NCBI RefSeq assembly: GCF_003097315.1
Contig: NZ_QDDL01000001.1
Coordinates: 124,001 to 188,000 of the forward strand
Direction: 5' to 3'
Source: Pelagibaculum spongiae
GTDB lineage: Bacteria; Pseudomonadota; Gammaproteobacteria; Enterobacterales; Pelagibaculaceae
DNA: 64,000 bases
A model generated the notes under the pieces. The model made no database searches. It was not told where the DNA came from and worked only from the letters and a program-made list of their open reading frames with translations. Shown in pieces: positions 20,209 through 29,103 of this stretch (its first letter is position 1; each line of letters starts with the position of its first letter). The position numbers were made by a program, and so were the translations under genes.

Positions 20209-20462
20209 TATTCGTCACTCAATTTGATGACTTGCGGCACTACTTCAGCTTTAGGCATCACGCTTTTGCAGCCTAGCTCTGATTTGGTACGAGTAAGCGA
20301 CTCACCGTGTAATTGCTCCCAAGCCAGCATCAAATCCATACAATGCTGTTTTTGCTCTGCTGATAAATAATTACCATCGGCCCAACGACTGGTTTCAACC
20401 GATTGCTTGATATTAAGATAGGTTTCTCGGCTCATTTTTTGAACCATGGCTTGCAGCGACAT
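20208..20462 (-). CDS. YeaC-like DUF1315 protein
   Basis: The 84-residue product has the DUF1315 pattern: MSLQAMVQKMSRETYLNIKQ, then SRWADGNYLSAEQKQHCMDLMLAWEQLH. The start is placed at the internal ATG (20460-20462) because the family begins close to that point; a frame start four codons upstream is possible. Function is unknown. It lies between the sensor kinase upstream and the rhomboid gene downstream, with overlaps or near-overlaps suggesting one operon. Confidence 0.8.
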   Translation of the reverse strand: MSLQAMVQKMSRETYLNIKQSVETSRWADGNYLSAEQKQHCMDLMLAWEQLHGESLTRTKSELGCKSVMPKAEVVPQVIKLSDE

Positions 20463-20485
20463 ACAACGTCTCACAAATAAACGAA

Positions 20486-22786
20486 CTACTTAGATAAGGG
20501 CAGCTCAATGATAAAACAACTGCCCTGCCCCGGCTGAGAATCGACACGAATAGTACCGCTATGAATATCCGTGATAATGAAATAAGAAACCGACAAACCA
20601 AGCCCGGTTCCAATACCGACTGCTTTAGTCGTAAAGAAGGGTTCGAAAATTCGACTGCGAATTTTTTCAGTAATTCCCGGCCCGTTATCCGCGATTTCAA
20701 GTCGTGCCTTACCCTCTAGTTTGGTGCTTCGCATGGTTATTTTCGGATGATCGACTCTTCCATCCATTGCTTGTGCGGCATTTTTCAGCAGGTTTAAAAC
20801 GACTTGCTCTATCTGACCTGGGTCACACGGCAAGGTAGTAATATCTACATCGTATTCTCGTTGAATTTCAATGCTTCTAAAATCAAAATGTTTTTTCAAA
20901 TCATAGTCATTAGCCGCCAATTCAACTGACCGATCAAGCAATCGATGAATATCGGTTTCGGTATGATTGCCTTCACTGCGACGACTAAAGCCCAGCATAT
21001 TTCGAACAATGGTCGATGCTCGCTCGCCAGACTCTCTGACACCAGCAAGAAACTTCAAAATATCGCGGCGCTTGAGATATTCCTCAACCTTGAGCAAATC
21101 TAGCCCAAGCTCTTTGGCTACCTGACGGTTTCTCGGCAATATACTGCTTAATCGGCGCTCAACATTTTGCGTGCTTTGCAAAATGCTACCCAGCGGATTG
21201 TTGATTTCATGCGCCATGCCTGCAGCCAAACCGCCAACTGACATCATTTTCTCGGTTTGCACCATGATTTCTTTCAGGCGAACCTGGTCGGTCACTTCTT
21301 CTAGGTGAACTACCGCACCTTCAAATCCCTGACCGTCTAACGGATAAACCGCAAAGTTATAATAACGAACCGTATCACCATCAATATGTTGCAGTTTTGG
21401 CCGCAACAACGGTGTTTTTTGGCGAATACAGGAAATGATATTGCCGATCTCACCGCTTAAAGGCTCAAGCAATTCATGTAATGGTTGGCCAAGCGCTTGG
21501 TCTTCTCGCCGGAAAGACAACACTTCTGCAGCACGATTCCAATGCGTCACCCGGCCATAGGTATCAACACCCGCTAACACAGCAGGAATGGCATCAATGA
21601 TATTTTTCAGGAAGTTTTTAATCTGAATTAGTTCACGTTCAGCGCGTTCGGCAGCGCGAAGCTGAACTTGCAGATTATGATTAAGATCGCGAATGCGTTC
21701 TTCAGTTTCTTTGCGCTCACTAATATCCGTATGAATGCCCAAGATACCGATTACCTGGCCTGCTTTATCGTGAATCGGCACTTCAGAAATTAGATAGGTC
21801 GCCATTCGCCCTTCGGCATTAACGAAACTTTCTTCACGGTTAATTCGTGGCCGACCGGTTTCAATAATTTTTTGGTCTTGGTGCTTTGACACCGGCAGCG
21901 CCAGATTCAACTCGTCATCAGTTAAACCGACAATTTCCCGAGAACTACTAACACCTGCCAAGCGGGCAAAATTTTCATTGCCGCCTAAATAGTGACTGGC
22001 TCGATCTTTCCAATAAATCGCACTGGGTAGATTGGAGATAATGTTATTTAACAAATCCCGCTGCTCTGATAAACGACTTTGTGCTTCCAGCCGTCGCTCC
22101 AACTCAGCACCCAGATTGACCCGCATGGTATTAATCGCCGCGACTACCTGATCTAAATCATCTAACCCGGTTTTTTTGCGCCGACCGCCGCGAATGGTTA
22201 ACTCACGATCTAAATGATGAATGTCTAACCGCCGAGCATAAGCTGCCATATCATTTAAATGCCGGGTCACCATCAGCTGAAACATGACAATCAAAAATGC
22301 GGCAAACAAGAATATTTTTAATGCTTCTGCAACAAACGTGGTCAGCATCTGATCTTTAAGACGCGTCCAGGCTGCTTCGATGTTGGCGGTTAAATGCAAA
22401 ACACCCAATGGGTATTCGGTGCCGCCTTGTACATCCATGACAAAGAAAGTGCGCTGTAACGCGAGGTGATCTGCCTCAGCAGGCACGCCCCGAGAGATTA
22501 CCTCATAGGGTGTTGCCAGCTCGACATATTGAATTTCAGGAATTTTTAGAATGCCTTCCAGTTGCAAATTGAGCTGCTGCTCATCAACATTCCATAAAGC
22601 AGAAGATATCGCACCGAGATGACTAAATTGAACTTCATTTAACCTGCGCTCAATAGTTGCCCGGTCTTTTTCATAACCCAGATACAACTGTAGCCCAGTC
22701 GCCAGCACAGTGATCAGCGCACTGAAAGCCAAAATATTAAGAGCCAGTTTAAAGGCAATACTGTTGCGATAATCAGGAGGAAGCAT
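20486..22786 (-). CDS. Membrane sensor histidine kinase with HAMP and PAS domains
   Basis: The 766-residue protein has an N-terminal membrane helix (about 13-32), a periplasmic sensing segment, a second helix near 150-172, a HAMP-like linker, and two PAS domains (about 245-365 and 385-500). The dimerisation/phosphoacceptor box is [20 protein letters not shown] (His near 525). The ATPase domain has N-box [37 protein letters not shown] and [10 protein letters not shown]. The H-box resembles the NtrB-like HPK4 group. No response regulator gene is adjacent, so the partner is encoded elsewhere. YeaC and rhomboid genes follow closely. Confidence 0.92.
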   Translation of the reverse strand: MLPPDYRNSIAFKLALNILAFSALITVLATGLQLYLGYEKDRATIERRLNEVQFSHLGAISSALWNVDEQQLNLQLEGILKIPEIQYVELATPYEVISRGVPAEADHLALQRTFFVMDVQGGTEYPLGVLHLTANIEAAWTRLKDQMLTTFVAEALKIFLFAAFLIVMFQLMVTRHLNDMAAYARRLDIHHLDRELTIRGGRRKKTGLDDLDQVVAAINTMRVNLGAELERRLEAQSRLSEQRDLLNNIISNLPSAIYWKDRASHYLGGNENFARLAGVSSSREIVGLTDDELNLALPVSKHQDQKIIETGRPRINREESFVNAEGRMATYLISEVPIHDKAGQVIGILGIHTDISERKETEERIRDLNHNLQVQLRAAERAERELIQIKNFLKNIIDAIPAVLAGVDTYGRVTHWNRAAEVLSFRREDQALGQPLHELLEPLSGEIGNIISCIRQKTPLLRPKLQHIDGDTVRYYNFAVYPLDGQGFEGAVVHLEEVTDQVRLKEIMVQTEKMMSVGGLAAGMAHEINNPLGSILQSTQNVERRLSSILPRNRQVAKELGLDLLKVEEYLKRRDILKFLAGVRESGERASTIVRNMLGFSRRSEGNHTETDIHRLLDRSVELAANDYDLKKHFDFRSIEIQREYDVDITTLPCDPGQIEQVVLNLLKNAAQAMDGRVDHPKITMRSTKLEGKARLEIADNGPGITEKIRSRIFEPFFTTKAVGIGTGLGLSVSYFIITDIHSGTIRVDSQPGQGSCFIIELPLSK

Positions 22787-22843
22787 TTGGTCTTGTTATG
22801 AAAACAGCATCAAGGAAGGGTAAGCAAATGTGAGGGCAAAAGA

Positions 22844-22864
22844 AAGCCCCGCGATGCGGGGCTT
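22844..22864 (-). terminator. Rho-independent terminator
   Basis: AAGCCCCGC-ATC-GCGGGGCTT read on the minus strand is a GC-rich stem followed by TTCTTTTG. It sits 15 nt after the stop of the lipoprotein gene and before the sensor kinase, so it separates the two transcription units. Confidence 0.9.
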
Positions 22865-22878
22865 CTTCTTCAATACAA

Positions 22879-24561
22879 TTAATCTTCAACTACATATGTA
22901 ATCGCCAGCGTAGAGACACCACTATCAGCTCGTGAAACAGTAATAGTCACCGTCAGAGTGCCTTCTTCTGGAGGCGTTCCACTACCGCCATCTGGCTGAA
23001 CCAAAGTGAAGTTCAACCAAGACTGTCCATTTTCTAGAGTAGCCGTCTGCCCCAGAGTTGCACTTGGTGCAGCGGGTATCATGTCAACATCTTCAGCAGC
23101 AATAGCTATTGTCGTACCAGCAGCTAAAGGGTTGCCATTTTGATCTTGAACCAACAGTGTAAGTTCATCCCCATATGTATAAGGAGTTGCTTCAGCCACC
23201 AACTTATCCAAGATAGCAATAGTTTGAGCATATGAACTTCTAGCAACTGCTGCCTGGATTATAGGTCTAGCACTTGCTGGCAAAATTCGTGCATTTATCG
23301 TTCTACCCGACATAACAACGGTTCTTTGATCATAAAGGAATAATGTTCCTCTAGTACAAGATGCATTTGTCTCTTCGCAACGCAAACCTGTGTATTTCGC
23401 ATCCCCGGCCGTTCTAGTGCCATCACCATCACGATCTACAATCGGCTCAGCTGAATCATAAACACCATTATTATTTGAATCAGTGTAAGTTTCACTTGGA
23501 TCGAAAGCACTATTGCCATTTGCATCAACAAATGCCTCAGCAATATCATATTGACCGTTAAAATTCACATCCAGATAAGGTTCAGCTAAATCACCACCTG
23601 GCTGATTATTAACGCCAATAACTGTTTCACCAGCATCATAGACACCATTTTGGTTTGGATCATTAAACGATTCTTCGCCTTCAGTCCACGCTAAAACGGC
23701 AGCTCGGCCACAAACAGCAACAGCTTCATTAATATCAATGCCTGTGAGACCGGTTTGAGCAGCACTCAAGGTCACTTGCTCGTAATAACAAGGCTGCGGA
23801 TCTTGACTTTCCCAAGTAACAGAACAAGATGCAGTTCCTCCAGCAAGGGCCGTTGGACAACTTGACTGGATTGCACCACCATTGGTAATGAAACTAACTG
23901 GCGTGCCATCTTGAACTGGATTATTTACATGGTCAGCCAATCGAATATTAATCCCTGCAGTTGCGCCATCGAATTCATAGCCATCGACGTTAGTCGCAGC
24001 CTGTGACAACGAAAAGGAATTAGCATCCGGCACTGATCCACCAATGGTAAATACTTGGTTCTTAGTTTCAGTTATTGATGATTGCTGTACTGATGCCGCA
24101 AGAATAAACGCAGTTGCTGTTGTTCCACTGGTTATAGTGGTGCTGGCTTGTCCGTTAGCATCTGTTGTTGCCGATGCTTGGCTAATAGCAATTCCACCTG
24201 ATGAAGTACTAAGACTGAAAGAAACAGTCAAACCAGCAACAGGTGTTCCATCCTCACTGCACGCACTAAAAACAACAGTAGAACTTTGAGGTCGATTATC
24301 ACTTTGGCTACCTTTTTGTGCTAACTCCAAAGAAGATGCGCCGTCAAAATTGACAAAGCCAAGTGTCGCAGAAGATCCCGTACCAACACAGGTAGTAGCA
24401 AATGGTTGTGTTGTCGGCGGCGTAACCGTTCCACCATCCGTTCCACCATCTGTTCCACCACCAGAAGTCGTATCAGTTACCCCAGAACCCCCACAGCCCG
24501 CCATTAGCAGAACACTAAAGGCAACAACTGCACTCCTTTTCAGAAAAGAGCCTTTTTTCAT
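22879..24561 (-). CDS. Secreted lipoprotein with Ig-like and calcium-loop repeats
   Basis: The 560-residue product has a lipoprotein signal (lipobox LMAGC, Cys23) and a Gly/Thr/Pro-rich linker. A bacterial Ig-like region follows (about 60-175: STVVFSACSEDGTPVAGLTVSFSL), which has the gap-free beta pattern of Big_1/invasin domains, and a second one near 175-290. Between residues about 295 and 390 there are four or five loops of the type DxNxNGxYDxxE (NQNGVYDAGE, NFNGQYDIAE, DANGNSAFDPSE, DSNNNGVYDSAE), which look like EF-hand or dockerin-type calcium loops, then a final Ig-like part. It is probably a surface-exposed structural or adhesive protein. It is monocistronic with its own terminator. 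Confidence 0.75.
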   Translation of the reverse strand: MKKGSFLKRSAVVAFSVLLMAGCGGSGVTDTTSGGGTDGGTDGGTVTPPTTQPFATTCVGTGSSATLGFVNFDGASSLELAQKGSQSDNRPQSSTVVFSACSEDGTPVAGLTVSFSLSTSSGGIAISQASATTDANGQASTTITSGTTATAFILAASVQQSSITETKNQVFTIGGSVPDANSFSLSQAATNVDGYEFDGATAGINIRLADHVNNPVQDGTPVSFITNGGAIQSSCPTALAGGTASCSVTWESQDPQPCYYEQVTLSAAQTGLTGIDINEAVAVCGRAAVLAWTEGEESFNDPNQNGVYDAGETVIGVNNQPGGDLAEPYLDVNFNGQYDIAEAFVDANGNSAFDPSETYTDSNNNGVYDSAEPIVDRDGDGTRTAGDAKYTGLRCEETNASCTRGTLFLYDQRTVVMSGRTINARILPASARPIIQAAVARSSYAQTIAILDKLVAEATPYTYGDELTLLVQDQNGNPLAAGTTIAIAAEDVDMIPAAPSATLGQTATLENGQSWLNFTLVQPDGGSGTPPEEGTLTVTITVSRADSGVSTLAITYVVED

Positions 24562-24721
24562 TATTGAATTCTCCTTAACAAGCCGAAACGTTGGCTCTGC
24601 GCCAACGCCTTAAATTCGTCCACTTATACTTACGAAATGTAAAGAATGCCGCCGCGAATAACAATCCCAATTGGCAAATACATTAAAAACAAAATGCAAA
24701 AACGTGGTCGTCAACAACAAA

Positions 24722-25180
24722 TTAGCTGGCTTTTGCTATTTCATCTGTATTTCGCGCCAAAATTTCCCAAGCTTGTTGGTTAATTTGAACCAACCACTCA
24801 CCTTTCATTGGCATTTCAATTAACTCAAGCAGCGGGATTGTTTCGTTTTCTGCCGCGCCCTTTACCACACTAGTAATATGTAAGCGCGCCTCTGATAATT
24901 TATCAAAAGAAGACTTCAATCTGGTATAGCTATCTGGGCCAACCCTCCAACTAAGTGCTTTAAGTAACAAAGCGCGCTGAAATTGCACTTCATAGCTGGT
25001 GATTTTTTTTGCTCGGGTTTTCAAACGGCGGCCTAATTCAAGCCAAATGCTTTCATCGTCTCGAATCATTACTGCGCCAGAATATGAAACTTTAAGATCT
25101 TCATCGGCGTAAATGGGTTGCTGATCCAGCAATTGAGGTAGATCGGGATGTTTATCAAAAAAAGCAAAAAGCCAGTTCAC
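24722..25180 (-). CDS. TrfA-like winged-helix protein (tentative)
   Basis: The 152-residue product has no signal or membrane segment. Its middle (QRALLLKALSWRVGPDSYTRLKSSFDKLSEARLHI) and C-terminus (IPLLELIEMPMKGEWLVQINQQAWEILAR) have the pattern of the winged-helix part of TrfA-type plasmid replication initiators. It is much shorter than a full initiator, and no iterons are obvious nearby. It stands alone between the lipoprotein gene and the moa operon with 160 and 250 bp of non-coding flank. The family call is by recollection of the pattern only. Confidence 0.4.
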   Translation of the reverse strand: MNWLFAFFDKHPDLPQLLDQQPIYADEDLKVSYSGAVMIRDDESIWLELGRRLKTRAKKITSYEVQFQRALLLKALSWRVGPDSYTRLKSSFDKLSEARLHITSVVKGAAENETIPLLELIEMPMKGEWLVQINQQAWEILARNTDEIAKAS

Positions 25181-25430
25181 TGGACTATCCCCTATGGACT
25201 TCTATTTTATTAGTTACGGATTTGGCTACTAGGTTCTATCGAAGAAGAACTACTAGAAAACAACTAGCGGAAATTGCCTGAACGTGGTTTTTGAAATCAA
25301 ACCAGCAGCCCAGCCAACAAAACCCTTACACTGGAATAGTCAAAAATCAGCAAAAAGCAAGCTGCAAGGCCGAAAAATAGCTGACAACCAATTAGGTAAA
25401 AACTAGAGGTGAAACGCCGGAACTGAAAAA

Positions 25431-25877
25431 TCAGTCCCAACGAGAAGCGCGGTCCTGATCCGATTCCTTGGCATCAACCCAAGTTTCTCCGGCATCAGAA
25501 ATTGATTTTTTCCAAAACGGTGCTGAGGTCTTCAAATAATCCATGATGAACTCACAAGCGGCAAATGCATCAGAGCGATGGGAAGAACTGACACCAACAA
25601 ATACAATTTGTGCGCCTGCTTCCAGTTTTCCAAAGCGATGAATTAACCGCACTTGTAATAAATTCCATCTCTGCTTTGCTAACTCAACAATTTGCTCCAG
25701 AGATTTTTGTGTCATCGCTGGATAATGCTCAAGGTAAAGCGCATCAATTCCAGAACCGGATTCACTACCACGCACTCTTCCAACGAAAGTGGCAATTGCA
25801 CCTGTTTCAGAGTCATCAGATAACTGCTGATACTCATCACCCAAATTAAAATCTTCCAGCTGCACTGAAATCATCAT
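25431..25877 (-). CDS. moaE: Molybdopterin synthase catalytic subunit MoaE
   Basis: The 148-residue subunit inserts the dithiolene sulfurs into precursor Z together with MoaD. Family landmarks are GAIATFVGRVRGSESG, LYLEHYPAMTQKSLE, RLIHRFGKLEAGAQIVFVGVSSSHRSDAFAACEFIMDYLKTSAPFWKKS, with the active-site lysines in the last segment. It starts at the nucleotide where moaD stops, the last gene of mobA-moaC-moaD-moaE. Confidence 0.96.
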   Translation of the reverse strand: MMISVQLEDFNLGDEYQQLSDDSETGAIATFVGRVRGSESGSGIDALYLEHYPAMTQKSLEQIVELAKQRWNLLQVRLIHRFGKLEAGAQIVFVGVSSSHRSDAFAACEFIMDYLKTSAPFWKKSISDAGETWVDAKESDQDRASRWD

Positions 25878-26125
25878 TAACCTCCGGTGACCGGAGGGAA
25901 AAATGCAACTTCGTCACCCGATTTTATGAGGTGACTGTCTTTAACCATTTGCTGGTTAACTGCAACCAAACCTCGAGACTCGGATAAAACTTGCGACCAT
26001 TTTTCACCTTGCTCGGAAAGTTGCGTCTTAAGCAAGGCAACCGTCAAATCATCAACCGCTGGCATTTCAACGCTTTCACATCCTAAAGCTTCACGATATC
26101 GAGCGAAAAAAAGTACTTTAATCAT
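25877..26125 (-). CDS. moaD: Molybdopterin synthase sulfur carrier MoaD
   Basis: This 82-residue ubiquitin-fold protein ends in the essential Gly-Gly (FFPPVTGG), which is thiocarboxylated and donates sulfur for molybdopterin. It begins [15 protein letters not shown], as usual for MoaD. Its start overlaps the moaC end by 8 nt and its stop abuts the moaE start. A coupled reading order is clear. Confidence 0.96.
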   Translation of the reverse strand: MIKVLFFARYREALGCESVEMPAVDDLTVALLKTQLSEQGEKWSQVLSESRGLVAVNQQMVKDSHLIKSGDEVAFFPPVTGG

Positions 26126-26609
26126 TTACGCCACCTGAGCCTGCTTGATAGTCACCACTTTTACCGCCTGATTTTGATAACAAACGAACGCCATCAATAA
26201 CCATGCCTTTATCAACTGCTTTACACATATCGTAAATCGTCAATGCAGCAACGCTCGCTGCGGTCAAAGCTTCCATTTCAACGCCGGTCTGGCCATTCAA
26301 TTTGGCCAGGGTGGCAATTTTTACCTGATTCGGCGGGCAAAGCTCGAAATCAACCTGAACTTTGGTCAACATCAACGGGTGACACAAAGGGATTAAGTTT
26401 GAAGTTTGCTTAGCTGCTTGAATGCCAGCAATTCGGGCAACAGCCAGCACATCACCTTTTTTGTGAGTGCCTTCATTTAATAATTGAAAAGCTTGCTCAC
26501 TCATGGTGACTTGCGCTTGGGCACAGGCGGTTCGAGTAGTTGACGGCTTATCTGCCACATCAACCATATGGGCTTTGCCATGTTCATCTAAGTGGGTCAA
26601 TCGAGTCAT
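26118..26609 (-). CDS. moaC: Cyclic pyranopterin monophosphate synthase MoaC
   Basis: The 163-residue enzyme converts the MoaA product to cyclic pyranopterin monophosphate. Conserved segments are [35 protein letters not shown], and [30 protein letters not shown], which include the catalytic Lys and Asp. It overlaps mobA by 4 nt. moaA and moaB are not in this window. Confidence 0.97.
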   Translation of the reverse strand: MTRLTHLDEHGKAHMVDVADKPSTTRTACAQAQVTMSEQAFQLLNEGTHKKGDVLAVARIAGIQAAKQTSNLIPLCHPLMLTKVQVDFELCPPNQVKIATLAKLNGQTGVEMEALTAASVAALTIYDMCKAVDKGMVIDGVRLLSKSGGKSGDYQAGSGGVND

Positions 26610-27175
26610 GCTTCTTTTCCTTGATCAAACTCCAAACAAGTTTGCCACTCGCCTGGGGTATTGGCATTGATAAATCGCCGATGATCTGCAGTTAAATCCA
26701 GTTGAGTTAACTCGCGACCTTTCAAAAGCGCTCGCATTGAACGGTCACGGCCGTCTTGCGAAGCCATTAATTTTGTAAGCAGCTGTTTTAAATCCGCATC
26801 ATTTCGCAGGCCACAAGGTAGCCAGTATTTTTCAAAGCAAACACCACTGGCATTTGCTTTTAACTGATCAACTAATTGGGTTAAACATGCGACTGGTAGC
26901 AACGGCATATCCACTGGCAAAACCAGCACATATTCTGCTGTATCAAGTTGCTGGATACAGGCATCTATACCACCAATAGGCCCTTGCGCCTCAACACGAT
27001 CTGGCACATACCCCTGATGTTCAGGCAAGCCACTAACCACCACCTTCCCTGCACCTGCCTGCGTCAAAAGTCCGACCATATGCTGATGCAACGGCTGATT
27101 TTGATATTGCAGTAATGCTTTATTTTGTCCCATCCGGCTGGATCGACCACCGGCCAGAAGTATGCCTGCCAACAT
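26606..27175 (-). CDS. mobA: Molybdenum cofactor guanylyltransferase MobA
   Basis: The 189-residue enzyme adds GMP to molybdopterin to make the bis-MGD cofactor. It has the nucleotidyltransferase signature [17 protein letters not shown] at the N-terminus, [12 protein letters not shown] and the metal-binding LPVDMPLLP. It is the first gene of the operon; the divergent Panacea-domain gene begins 140 bp away, so that gap must hold both promoters. Confidence 0.94.
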   Translation of the reverse strand: MLAGILLAGGRSSRMGQNKALLQYQNQPLHQHMVGLLTQAGAGKVVVSGLPEHQGYVPDRVEAQGPIGGIDACIQQLDTAEYVLVLPVDMPLLPVACLTQLVDQLKANASGVCFEKYWLPCGLRNDADLKQLLTKLMASQDGRDRSMRALLKGRELTQLDLTADHRRFINANTPGEWQTCLEFDQGKEA

Positions 27176-27315
27176 TCCGCTCTCCTAACAAACATCTTGG
27201 CTTTCGCCAAAGGATACCCAGCAGATCTCAGTTTAGGAATTTCCTACCTCGATTTTTCTAACTTTCCGCCCAGAGGTATTACGCTTATAACCAAGTCAAA
27301 CAATTCTGGTATCCA

Positions 27316-27954
27316 ATGGACTGGCACACAACCAACCTCGATAAATATCGAGCCGAACCGCAACACCTTTTACCTCATTACGGAATGGTCGCGACCTCAG
27401 CCTTAGCCAACGCCCTGATTGAACGCAGTGAGAAAGAAGGTATCGCAATCAATGCAATTAAACTGAATTTATTGATGATTCTGACGCATGGTTGGCATAT
27501 GGCAGTTCATGACATACCGCTCATCCGTGAACCAGTTTATGCTGCCAAAGAATTACCACTCATCAATACTATTTATTGGTATATCACGCTTAAAGATCTA
27601 CCCGCCGACCTTCGCTTCAATCGCATGCTGCTACAAAGCCCGTTGCAAGATAAATCTGAGCCGACCGGCCAAACCCTACCGGAAAATGAAGCTTTCAGTG
27701 CAATGAATGCTTTAATAGATACGGTTTGGCAGACTTACGGCGAAGATGATGAATACCAATTACTGAACATGCTCAATGATAAAGCCGCGCCTTGTTATCT
27801 CTGGAAGACCTATTTGAATTTTCAAACTCAATACCATGACCCGACCAATGCGCCGGTAATTCCAAACCAATTATTACGAGATTGGTGCCTATCACTCAGC
27901 AAACCAGAGCAGCCCAGCGCTAGCATTTTAAAGCTCAAAGCAAAAGAAAATTAG
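27316..27954 (+). CDS. Panacea-domain (SocA/DUF4065-like) protein
   Basis: The 212-residue product has the Panacea fold pattern: ALANALIERSEKEGIAINAIKLNLLMILTHGWHMAVHDIPLIREPVYAAKELPLINTIYW (split here only for description), then YGEDDEYQLLNMLNDKAAPCYLWKTY, which corresponds to the usual C-terminal TH..W..Y part. Panacea proteins serve as antitoxins in many toxin-antitoxin pairs and as the SocA proteolytic adaptor. No toxin-like gene is adjacent: mobA is divergent and the next gene is a phosphopantetheinyl transferase. It may be an orphan antitoxin, adaptor or phage-derived protein. A hairpin terminator follows. Confidence 0.6.
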   Translation: MDWHTTNLDKYRAEPQHLLPHYGMVATSALANALIERSEKEGIAINAIKLNLLMILTHGWHMAVHDIPLIREPVYAAKELPLINTIYWYITLKDLPADLRFNRMLLQSPLQDKSEPTGQTLPENEAFSAMNALIDTVWQTYGEDDEYQLLNMLNDKAAPCYLWKTYLNFQTQYHDPTNAPVIPNQLLRDWCLSLSKPEQPSASILKLKAKEN

Positions 27955-28020
27955 CCACTCGCTAAAATAGCGCTTGAACAAACCCCATCATTATTTGATA
28001 GTTTTCACATCAATATGATT

Positions 28021-28060
28021 AACCATCGCAGAAGCTAAGCAGTAGCGATGGTTTGTTTTG
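28021..28060 (+). terminator. Rho-independent terminator
   Basis: The stem AACCATCGC / GCGATGGTT encloses a 15-nt loop and is followed by TGTTTTG. It lies 66 nt after the Panacea gene stop on the same strand. Confidence 0.6.
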
Positions 28061-28062
28061 CC

Positions 28063-28189
28063 TATACCCAAAGTAATTGGAGATGCTAGTAGGCGGCAAG
28101 TGAGCGAAGCCCCATGAGCTTACGGTTATGAGTGATTGGGGTGAGCGAAAGCAGTCAACGCCCGAGCGTTTTCAAGTACGATGGGTATA
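28063..28189. mobile_element. MITE-like palindromic element, 127 bp
   Basis: The element is bounded by perfect 8-bp terminal inverted repeats TATACCCA / TGGGTATA. It contains internal segments TAGGCGGCAAGTGAGCGAAGCCCCATGAG and ATTGGGGTGAGCGAAAGCAGTCAACGC that fold back on each other (GAGCGAAGCCCCAT against ATTGGGGTGAGC). Elements with this end sequence and the TAGGCGGCAAGTGA core are, to my knowledge, dispersed in marine gammaproteobacteria. It has no coding capacity and lies between the Panacea gene terminator and the phosphopantetheinyl transferase gene. Confidence 0.7.
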
Positions 28190-28214
28190 AGCGCTTTTTT
28201 TTGAGTAGCCGCAA

Positions 28215-29033
28215 GTGACTATCAAACACCCATTAGCATTTCCCATAGCATTTCCCATTACGCCCACCATTTTTCTGCTTGAGCAGCACAGTCGACTTGG
28301 CCAATATCTGTTGCAATCTTCCGATCAACTGCTTGCGCCGGAACAGCAACAAAAATTACAGCGACTTGCCAGCAAACCTGCACAGGAATTTAAAATCAGT
28401 CGTTTGTTGATTCAGCTGTTATTTGACCATTGGTTTGATGCTTGGCAGTTAGCAATCACTGACAACGGCAAGCCCTATCTAAAGCAACAGCTTAAACAAC
28501 CATCATGCGGTTTCAATCTAAGCCACAGCCAACAATTAATCGGCCTACTAGTCAATCCTAATGGAGACTGCGGGCTGGATATTGAATGGTGCAATAATAA
28601 GCTTGATCCGTTTGAAATTGCCAGCACTGTCTTTACTGGCAAAGAAACCCAACAACTCGAGCAATCATCTGATCCACTGCAATTATTTTTTGATTTATGG
28701 GTCGCTAAAGAAGCCCGTTTAAAATTAATCGGCAAAGGATTTTCACAAGATCCCAAAAGCCTTGAATTCAATCTCGATCAGCCGAACTTTCCAGACAGTC
28801 AATCCACAAACAGCCATTTTTCAGACGGCCACTTTTCAGATAACCAAAATAGCAACAGCGATCCTTTGTGGCTTTTTCAGCAACACACCACGGCAAAGGG
28901 TCAGTTTCATGTCGCAGCCAGTGGCCATACATTTAAACAGGCTCCAAATATCTATTTACTAGATTTATCTTCAGAGCTGCAACTTCAATCCACTGCGGTT
29001 GATCTCGCCGCCCGATCAATTAAAAAACGCTAA
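28215..29033 (+). CDS. Sfp-type 4'-phosphopantetheinyl transferase
   Basis: The 272-residue enzyme transfers phosphopantetheine from CoA to carrier proteins of polyketide, peptide or fatty-acid synthases. The three family motifs are present: FNLSHSQQLIGLL, GLDIEW (metal-binding Asp/Glu) and FFDLWVAKEARLKLIGKG (WxxKEAxxK). Between the last motif and the C-terminus there is an unusual repetitive Ser/Asn-rich insert (SHFSDGHFSDNQNSNSD). The start is a GTG at 28215 with a weak ribosome site. No carrier-protein gene is adjacent, so the substrate is encoded elsewhere. Confidence 0.88.
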   Translation: MTIKHPLAFPIAFPITPTIFLLEQHSRLGQYLLQSSDQLLAPEQQQKLQRLASKPAQEFKISRLLIQLLFDHWFDAWQLAITDNGKPYLKQQLKQPSCGFNLSHSQQLIGLLVNPNGDCGLDIEWCNNKLDPFEIASTVFTGKETQQLEQSSDPLQLFFDLWVAKEARLKLIGKGFSQDPKSLEFNLDQPNFPDSQSTNSHFSDGHFSDNQNSNSDPLWLFQQHTTAKGQFHVAASGHTFKQAPNIYLLDLSSELQLQSTAVDLAARSIKKR

Positions 29034-29103
29034 ACGCGCTCAGCTTATTGCAGGCAAACCGGCCTTGATCTGACAAGGCTTGATCTCACTTTATTGCTGA
29101 TGC

